NCBI GenBank assembly: GCA_024663395.1
Contig: JANFAH010000001.1
Coordinates: forward strand, 2,356,001-2,420,000
From: Pisolithus tinctorius
Lineage: Eukaryota > Basidiomycota > Agaricomycetes > Boletales > Pisolithaceae
Direction: 5' to 3'
Length of the DNA: 64,000 bases
The notes under the pieces are model-generated. The model made no database searches, was not told where the DNA came from, and saw only the letters and a program-made list of their open reading frames with translations. This document shows positions 56,696-64,000 of this stretch, piece after piece. The first letter of the stretch is position 1. Each line of letters begins with the position of its first letter. The position numbers and the translations under genes are program-made.

Positions 56696-58462
56696 AATGC
56701 AGGGAGCACAGCACAAAGTGGTTGGAGGGAAGCTGCACCTCTGACCATGAGATATTTGCAAATGCATCAAAAGGTACCCTCACCCACCAAGATGTGAGTA
56801 CAACCAAGAGTTCTGCAGCAACAATGATGGAAAAGGTATGATTCAGAAGCTCTTGAATAGTAGCATCAGGCTCCTGAGAAGCAAGAAATTTGGTCAAGAA
56901 ATTGGCAAGATGTAGAAATATCTGTAGGCTACCTCAGTAGTGAACAAACTACTGAGGGAATACTAGTAGAAAATACTACAAGTAGGTGCGCTATTTCAGC
57001 TTATGTAAGCAGCCAAAACATCGCAGTGGTCAAGTACCACAGGGGCACTTTATGTTCCAACATGAGACACCTGAAGAGTCATCCTGAAGTGTCTCTGATG
57101 ATAAAATGGGGCATATCTCCAACAGCAGAAGCAAGTGCAATGTATGATACACCATCAGAAATCCTTCAATGAGTAGTACAAAGTCCCTGAAAAGTGACAG
57201 GAGGGGTGGTGAAAGAGGCAAGTTATCCTGCATACAACATTGTTGACTGAATATGGGGAAAACAGCAGACTAATGATGGATGCCTGGAACACAGTGAAAC
57301 TGCTAGTGACAATAGAGGGGACTGTAACAAACATGCAAAAAAGGAACAGAGGGAATCCATGCATGCAGGCCCAAGATATTCACAATGTTGCCCAAAAGTG
57401 CCTCTCACCATGAAAACAGGTGTATCTCAACAATGGCTGTGCAGAACTTGACAAAAGAGGCACCCCCCCAAAGGTGGTATGTGAGGGGGATGGACTGCCA
57501 GAAATGAATATCTCAACAACAAGCACATGGAACTGGATGAACAAGTCATCTGTAGGATGGTTTTAGTGAGGAGGATCTACACCTGGAAGAGCAAGAGGAA
57601 CACACTGGAGGTGCATCAGATACAACAGCAGACTCTCAAGACTGGCTGCTCCTAGGGACAAAGGGGGGGGGGGTTCCACAACACTTAGTGATGAATGCTG
57701 ATGTGGTACTGGCTACTGGGGCTCACAACCAAAAGGTGCCTAGTGGTAAAGGGAGACCTGCTGAAGGAGGCCAAAAAGCAAGTAATGTGGAGCAGGCTTA
57801 CTCTGCACTTTGGCATGCAATCTTGCAATGCCCTCATACAAGTTCTGACAGAAAGTTGAAGGTACCAAAATTGAACACTCTTATTGTGTATCTTGAGTGC
57901 CCAGGATAGCTGGAAAGTATGCAAGGGGTTGAAACAAAAGAAGCAGACATTGTTTTAATATGTTAGACATATCTATGTAACTATTATGTCACTTTCAAGG
58001 GGGAATGTGACCCTACAATGTATCCAAAGTGCATGGTTGTGGATGGGGTCCTTCAGGTGCAATGCCATGACCTCTTCCCCTTCATATTACATCATGGAAA
58101 CATTTTCCTGGTCCTATGAATGGTGGGGCTATATTTGGAAATGATATAGGAATACATTGGGTATGGTATATTAGAGCATTAATTGGATGAACCATCAAGT
58201 GTTGGAGAGGGTTGGAATGGCTGGAAAGCCATGTAGGAGCTAAAACCAAACAAGTGTTGAAATTTCAGATATATTTGCCATGACAACATGGAGAATGTCC
58301 ATCACCCAGTCAGGTCACCTGACACCACTTCCAGGGGGTGGGTCCATCTCCCAGTGAGGTCAGCCAATGCCACAATTAGGCTAGGGCTAGTTGGTCCTCC
58401 AACCATGTTGGCTGATCCCACTTCCAGTAGGTGGGTCCACACTCCTGCCAGGTTGGCCAACC

Positions 58463-59151
58463 CCACTACAGTACCATCAGTATAATATGCTCTCAGAACC
58501 ATCAGTCCTTCAAAAAACCTGCTGTTAGTCATTCCCTGCACTGTTTCCCCACCCATGCCTGATGTGTTCTGGGACTAATCAGTACTTGGAAAGCTGAGAA
58601 TGTTATGGAGGTCCATCTGGCACTTAGAACATGATGGAAAAACCAATCCCCTCTCAACAAATGCATTTTTGCCACAGGGACACTCATATGGAAGGGGGGG
58701 TGGGACAAAATCCTCTTTACTCTTGGGTGTCATCAGAAGGATATGCTACTGAGCTGCCATGAAGCAGAATCCTGTGCTTCCATCTGGCCCTGAATATTTC
58801 CTTTGGTCAAACATGATCAAATAACCCTTCCCCAGTTATCCACAGTTCAGATCAGAGCAAAATCTAGTGAAACCATCTTATGGTGCTTGGAGTGTAAGGA
58901 GGTTTTGTCTCACCCCCACTTCTGTATGAGTGTCCCTGTGGCAGAAGTGCATTTGTTGAGAGGGGATTGGTTTTTTCATCATGTTCTGAAGTGCCAGATG
59001 GACCTCCATAACATTCTCAGCTTTCCAAGTACTGATTAGTCCCAGAACACATCAGGCATGGGTGGGGAAACAGTGCAGGGAATGACTAACAGCAGGTTTT
59101 TTGAGGGACTGATGGTTCTGAGAGCATATTATACTGATGGTACTGTAGTGG
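58463..59151. repeat. Long inverted repeat, about 250 bp arms and 186 bp loop
   Basis: The left arm 58463-58714 begins CCACTACAGTACCATCAGTA; the right arm 58901-59151 ends TACTGATGGTACTGTAGTGG. Exact or nearly exact pairing continues through CATCAGGCATGGGTGGGGAA (right) against the left-arm complement, the block reading GGAGGTCCATCTGGCACTT, and inner AGGTTTTGTCTCACCCCCA. The arms are highly similar by eye, so the structure is either young or kept by conversion. Confidence 0.88.
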
Positions 59152-59883
59152 CCACCAGTATTTGATAAGATTTCCCTGAGAAAATGACCATGTAAGCCAG
59201 AGAGATGATTTCTTGAGTTGTGGTAAAAGAACAGTACAAATCCAATGTTTGTCATTGTTTACAGGCTGACAAATCATCAGGAAGCTCATGTGGTTTATTA
59301 TGTAATCATATTTTCACATTCCTCATGTCATCAATACCATCAAAAGGTCACTTTTTACTATTTCACCAGTCAGGGACAAAAGTGTTGCAATGCACCTTTT
59401 GGAAAGAATACTATATATATCAGCTTGTATGGCTTTGTTCAGTATATACCTCAGTGTTCTGGAAAGTTGGGAGTCACCCCTTTCCAATGGTATATGTATC
59501 ATAACTCCCCATGCAGAATGCCTTGAGCTACATCATTGACAATGCACACATCACAAACATTGCAACCATTTTGTCCTTCACTGTAGTATGCTATGGAGGT
59601 TTCAGTGGTGTCCTGTTGTTTACCCATACAGTATTACCCAGTACCAGACAGAAGCTTGCACCTGCAGTAAATACTAGAGGATCTTGATCATGGTATGTCA
59701 ATGCCCTTATATTTATACAGCCCAGCAACACTTGCATTCACATGCTCACCACTTCCAGACAATGAACTTTATATGATCACAATCCATGCTGTGTCATCTC
59801 TCATTAACCATTTACTACAGCAAGCCTCTACACTACTATAATAGGTGCTTGCTGGAGTAAAGGGTTAGTAGGTACAAAGGTGC

Positions 59884-60807
59884 TTGTTACAACACAAACA
59901 CCAACTGCATCATTGGACCTTGGTGACAACCTCTGATGCAGGTTTTCTTGAAGTACTTGAGGCAAAACCTGATAACATGGCATATAGGCACAACAATGAG
60001 CTGGCCCATCCCAACCTGCCACCTGCCAGTGGTACCATGTCTGGCATCCCCCCCTGCATGCCCACAGACTATTCACACTGGCAACCAGCCTATTGCCTGC
60101 CTGCAGTTGATTCCCAACATGACCCCAACAACACAGCATACATGCAAGGTTACCCTACCCCTGGTGCCATGACCAGCAGCCCCCCATGCCTGCCCTTTCC
60201 AGATTATCCATACACATATCAGGCCCCACTCATGGCTGTACACCATCTCCCCTTGTACCAGAATCCATTGATGGCTGCACTCCAGCTGAATGCCATTAAC
60301 CAGACTATGGAAGCTACCTTATGTCAACAAATTCAGCAGGAGCAGCTCCACTGCAGTCACCTAGCAGCACTCCTTCAGCAGGAGTGAGTGAATTGTGCTC
60401 ACCTCTTGGGGCCCCTCCAGGTCAAAGATGAACAAGTTCTACAACTAAGAAGTCAGCCTACCCATGGGGAATATGTCATAAATACCTCTGTTGATGAGCA
60501 CACCCAATTCAATGCAAACAATGGTATGGTCATGATATTTTTGCAGAAATTCTACCAAGAAGTCTTCTGCCCACTTGCACTACAAAAACTGCTCAATATG
60601 GCCCAGGACCTTCTAGCAGATTACATACACACTACTCCCTCCTCAACTGCCACCTCCATTGATGGGAGAAGGCCCTGGGAATGGCTCAGGAACCAACTGA
60701 ATGCAAATAACATATCACTAACAGATGTGATTGGGGCTCTGATGAGAAGCTTGCATTGCAGGGTGGATCCAAAGATCCCAAAACTCATCTTCCATGGAGA
60801 CAAATAA
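59884..60807 (+). pseudogene. Unknown protein-coding remnant broken by one in-frame TGA
   Basis: Two open stretches, 59884-60387 and 60388-60807, share one reading frame and are separated by a single TGA codon. Together they would encode about 306 residues. The first half is rich in Pro, Tyr, His and Met (PPCLPFPDYPYTYQAPLM) and ends in a Gln-rich helix (CQQIQQEQLHCSHLAALLQQ). The second half looks globular (FLQKFYQEVFCPLALQKLLN, RRPWEWLRNQLNANNISL). A further frame at 60756-61298 (RFNLDDMRNTINGLRMMF) may continue it after a frameshift. No family was recognised. The place and composition suggest a transposon gene. TGA could derive from CGA (Arg). Confidence 0.45.
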
Positions 60808-61587
60808 GACTGCTCAGAAACAGGGCTGCTCACAAGAGGTTTAATCTGGATGACATGAGAAATACCATCAATGGATTAAGGATGATGTTCAAAAATCAAG
60901 ATTTACTGCATCTGTTGTCAGAAATACTGGAGAGGGCCAGTCAAAAGGACTTCATTGATGTTGGGACTTCAACTTTTAATAGCAAAAATCATGATTGGGA
61001 ACCTCAGAGAAAAAGTAAGTTAGATAGTACTGTTTTAATATGGATGTACTACTACAGTATACCCACAAGAAAACATGTTAAGTCTCTATCACAGCTCATC
61101 ACAACAAAACAAAGAAGAAAAAGGCAAAGGAATGCCACTGCCAGCACTCACTCTAGCCCTCTTAGTAAACCTCTTAAACTTCCTCTTCAACTCTGTCAAA
61201 GTCAGTCCCAACTGGCACTTGAGCACCATCATAGTCTTCTAATTGGTCTCAACCTGTTCCAACAAATCCACTGTAGTTGGTTGTCTCAGTTCCAGTAGTG
61301 GGACAAGTGGGGGAAACTCCAACATCTGTTTGCACCATGTGATTCTATCAGGGTATGCATTAGGCAGATGCAGCCATATCAGCTGATTTTGACCAAATGA
61401 CCATGGCAATTACCACAAAGGCAGTTACACAATTGATGGCAACTACCACTTCCCAATGTAGGCAATACCCCTGAGCAACAGCCTCTGTCAGTGTTTGAAA
61501 AACAATCCAGATTGGAATGTTCCCACAGCAGGTTACCTGGTCATAATTATTGATAATTTACACCTGTGCTGTGGCTATACAGATGAG

Positions 61588-62044
61588 CATGTGACCAGTA
61601 GACATGTTGGTCACATGATGAGTCACATGAGCAGAGATGAGCCTAGATCACATGATTTGCATGCAATGATTATGTGATTATGATTCTGCAGAGCATTCTA
61701 TTACATAATATGTCAAGTGATGCATGTGATCATGGGAAAATATTCATGTGACTGCCTGCATTGTGAGTACAGTCATGTGATATTGACATGAAGTTTGCAC
61801 TGCCATGTCACTGTTAGGATCACATGACAGACCTTTTCAGTGAGCAAAGGCATTGGATCACCTGATTGGTGTCACATGACAGACTTTTGCTGTGACAAGG
61901 TACAATCATCATGTGACTTTTACACAATGATCACATGTCAATAACTCTCCCAACCATTTCATTATGTAATGGGTCATGTGACTGTACCCATCATGTGACC
62001 ACACCTCTAGCACTCTGCATGTGATTCAACTCACATCACATGAC
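61588..62044. repeat. Cluster of CACATG/CATGTG palindrome-related motifs
   Basis: About 15 copies of CACATG or its complement CATGTG occur in 457 bases, mostly within TCACATGA, GATCACATG, GTCACATGACAG or TCATGTGAC contexts and in both orientations. Spacing is irregular (10-60 bases), so this is not a simple tandem array. It ends where the left arm of the next inverted repeat begins. Confidence 0.7.
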
Positions 62045-62065
62045 CAGCAATGCCACCCCTGTTTG

Positions 62066-63171
62066 CATGCTGGGCATATGTGGCTGTGCTAAAATGTGAA
62101 TTGTGTCCCCACTCATTCAATTCTTGACATATGGCCCTGAAGTTGTGTGTAGAATAGGCTGCCATGTTGCTACACCTTAGCAAAGTCACAAGTCTTCTTG
62201 TCCAGTGGTTGCTGAGATACATATAATTGAAATGGCAATGCCAACAAAACATCACACCATTCATCTCACACATCCTTTATGCCACATCTGACACTCCAGA
62301 AGGGTTGGACACATGCATATCAGTTCATAGACAAAGTTTGGTGTCACCCCATTCAGATTTGGGAGAGCAAGACCCAAAATAAAGATTCAAGAGTGTGGAA
62401 AGATGTGAAAAAGTCCCAAAAATAACATATGGAGACTTTGAAAATGTATTAAAAATGTGGATTTGCACACATCACAGTGGCCCAGCTGACTCCAGACTTT
62501 GGGTGAGGAATGCAGCAAGATGGCCTACCATGTTGGCATCATGTGCCTGGTGAGATATTCACTTAAAAGTGTCAAAATTGTGAAATGTGTGCAATTGTGT
62601 AGTGGTGTTGACCTTGCGCTGGCATAAATCTCAGTGAGTCAGGTGTACCATTTTGCATTTTTGACCATTTGAGGTGAGGACCACATCAGGCACTTGTTGC
62701 CAATATCATCCACCATGTCCCAATATCCCTCGCCCAAATTCTGGTAGTGGTAGCCCCACTGTGGGATGTGCTGTGCTATGTTTTTGATATGTTTTCAAAG
62801 TCTCCACTACTTTATTGTCTCTTTTTGAGGCTTTCCCATGCTTCTGGGATCAGTATTTGGCTTGCTGTTCACTCAATTCTAAATGAATAAACTTGAAACT
62901 TTGGAAATGCATTGATGAAATCATCTTCAACCCTTCTGGAGTGTCAGATGTGGCATGAAGGATGTGTGAGATGAATGGTGTGATGTTTTGTTGGCATTGC
63001 CATTTCAATTATATGTATCTCAGCAACCACTGGACAAGAAGACTTGTGCCTTTGATAACATGTAGCAACATGGTAGCCTATTCCACACACAGAAATTCAG
63101 ATTCATATGTCAAGAATTGAATGAGTGGGGACACAATTTGCATCTTAGCACAGCCACATATGCCCAGCATG
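62066..63171. repeat. Very long inverted repeat (fold-back element), about 1.1 kb
   Basis: The left arm runs from 62066 (CATGCTGGGCATATGTGGCT) to about 62600. The right arm runs from about 62640 to 63171 (GCCACATATGCCCAGCATG). Pairing is strong across CTCATTCAATTCTTGACATA, CTTCTTGTCCAGTGGTTGCT, GATACATATAATTGAAATGG, CAACAAAACATCACACCATT and GACACTCCAGAAGGGTT, and weaker but continuous to the centre (GGAGACTTTGAAAA, GTGCCTG). The loop is only some 40-60 bases. No open frame of note lies inside. Confidence 0.85.
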
Positions 63172-63309
63172 TCATGACCATGTGTTCAGTCTAAGTTTCA
63201 GCTCACTCTGCACCCTACTCTGCCAGTTGTTCACTCACTCTGCACCAACTACACCTGCCCTCTGTCATTTACAAGCCTTCTCTGCCCTGACTACTATCAG
63301 ACTTGGTAC

Positions 63310-63620
63310 CAGCCTACCATTGGACTGTTGTGAGTCAAAGTGCAGTTCAGTGGTGTAAACCAACCAAAACCAACACAAAATACAAAGAAGGTGAGTGGTG
63401 GTGTGCCTATGTGGTACCTAGATGGTTGAAGGCCTTATTTGGGTGGGTTTTGTGAGTTACAACACTCAAAGAAGAGTGCTGAGGGTTGGGGGCACTACTG
63501 ATGAAGGGGGAGCAAGAATGTGAGAGATTGTGATGGGGTAGGCTGCTGTCAGCCTACAGAAGGATGGATGATGACTTAATTCAATGTTCTGAGCTGTACT
63601 GAGCTCAGGGAGGACTTGGA
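63310..63620 (+). repeat. Interspersed repeat family R1, plus copy
   Basis: GTGAGTCAAAGTGCAGTTCA, then GTAAACCAACCAAAACCAAC, and later GAGTTACAACACTCAAAG and GTCAGCCTACAGAAGGATGG, match the reverse complement of about 48000-48300 nearly end to end. Confidence 0.75.
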
Positions 63621-63689
63621 GCAAAGCTGATTGATGATAGGTGATGATAAGTGAAGTAGATGATAGTTAGACCCTTAATAAAGTCTCAA

Positions 63690-64000
63690 ATATCAAAGCT
63701 GATGAATGAATTACTTAGAGACAATGAAATGCAAGCAAGAGGGGCTCTCTGATGTCTTTTTTTCTTCAGCTATCTAAGTACAGCCATATCAGAGGAATTA
63801 GTGAAATGAATGTCTGTTGGAGGGAGTGCTGTAGAAATGTGTGGAGTGCACAGATCCTTCCCAATTTTGGAAGGTAGGATCATGTGGCTGAGCACTATAA
63901 GTGAGTGTGGGAATGGTGTCAGTATCTGCAGAAATGGTAGAGATACATCAGAAACTGGAATGCCATACATGGGCACTTAAGAATTTTTATTGGTGCTTAA
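63690..64000 (-). repeat. Interspersed repeat family R2, copy cut by the window edge
   Basis: Matches about 50165-50395 in the same orientation. The minus-strand open frame 63770-63976 (MPMYGIPV, LTPFPHSLIVLSH, ISTALPPTDIHFT) parallels that of the other copy (MPVYGIPV, LTPFPHSLKVLSP, ISTALHPSDAHFT). Confidence 0.6.

Larger units (their letters stand above)
46800..64000. other. CG-depleted, repeat-rich block without intact genes
   Basis: To the left of about 46.7 kb CG dinucleotides are frequent. From about 46.8 kb to the window end they become rare, with long lines holding none, while TG and CA are abundant. No intact conserved gene was recognised. Recognisable content is transposon remnants and repeats, listed separately. 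Stretches not listed (46.8-47.7, 48.3-48.8, 57.0-58.4, 59.2-59.9, 60.8-61.6 kb) show only short, unsupported frames. The pattern is what cytosine methylation followed by deamination would leave in a silenced repeat island; that cause is inferred. A run of about 11 G lies at about 57663. Confidence 0.8.

Noticed and set aside
56475..56897. 140-residue minus-strand frame as a gene
   Set aside because: It overlaps repeat R4, has no family pattern, and lies in CG-poor decayed DNA.
61600..62040. Origin or centromere satellite
   Set aside because: The CACATG motifs are irregularly spaced and cover under 500 bases; there is no tandem monomer.

Overview
The window looks like nuclear DNA of a mushroom-forming basidiomycete (Agaricomycetes). 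Genes are compact and cut by many 45-100 bp GT-AG introns. There is a family of F-box/leucine-rich-type genes and decayed copies, a ricin-B-like lectin, and single-copy eukaryotic housekeeping genes: PEX19, SEC31, triosephosphate isomerase and a BEACH-domain giant. Splice models were built by hand from reading frame, splice sites and intron phase.

Left part (1-24.7 kb). An F-box/WD40 gene runs in from the left edge (+). It is followed by PEX19 (+), a decayed F-box gene (+) and a four-helix membrane protein (+). Next come a decayed major-facilitator transporter (-), a decayed F-box gene (-), a ricin-B-like lectin (-), and a tandem pair of F-box genes of which one is broken and one intact (-). 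A large protein with an N-terminal chromodomain, a long coiled coil and a C-terminal C2H2-like finger (-) closes this part. It is divergent from SEC31 across a 184 bp shared promoter.

Middle part (24.9-46.4 kb). SEC31 (+) encodes the COPII outer coat. Downstream is a locally duplicated block with a truncated 2-oxoglutarate/Fe(II) oxygenase copy, a rotted partial SEC31 copy, and two apparently intact oxygenase paralogues (-). After about 1.2 kb without genes come the BEACH-domain gene (about 7.6 kb, -) and TPI (-).

Right part (about 46.8-64 kb). Base usage changes abruptly: CG dinucleotides almost vanish and TG/CA rise. No intact gene was recognised. The block holds transposon wreckage: a copia-type gag with an in-frame TGA and a PIF/Harbinger-type transposase remnant. 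It also holds repeat families in both orientations, three long inverted repeats (0.47, 0.69 and 1.1 kb), a cluster of CACATG/CATGTG palindromes, a minisatellite and a short interstitial telomere-type tract. This fits an old, methylated repeat island whose methyl-CpGs have mutated. That interpretation is inference; the CG deficit and the repeats are visible directly.

No operon-like or defence-like novel gene system was found. The most unusual items are the CG-depleted block with its clustered fold-back elements, the SEC31/oxygenase duplication history, and the chromodomain/coiled-coil/zinc-finger protein.
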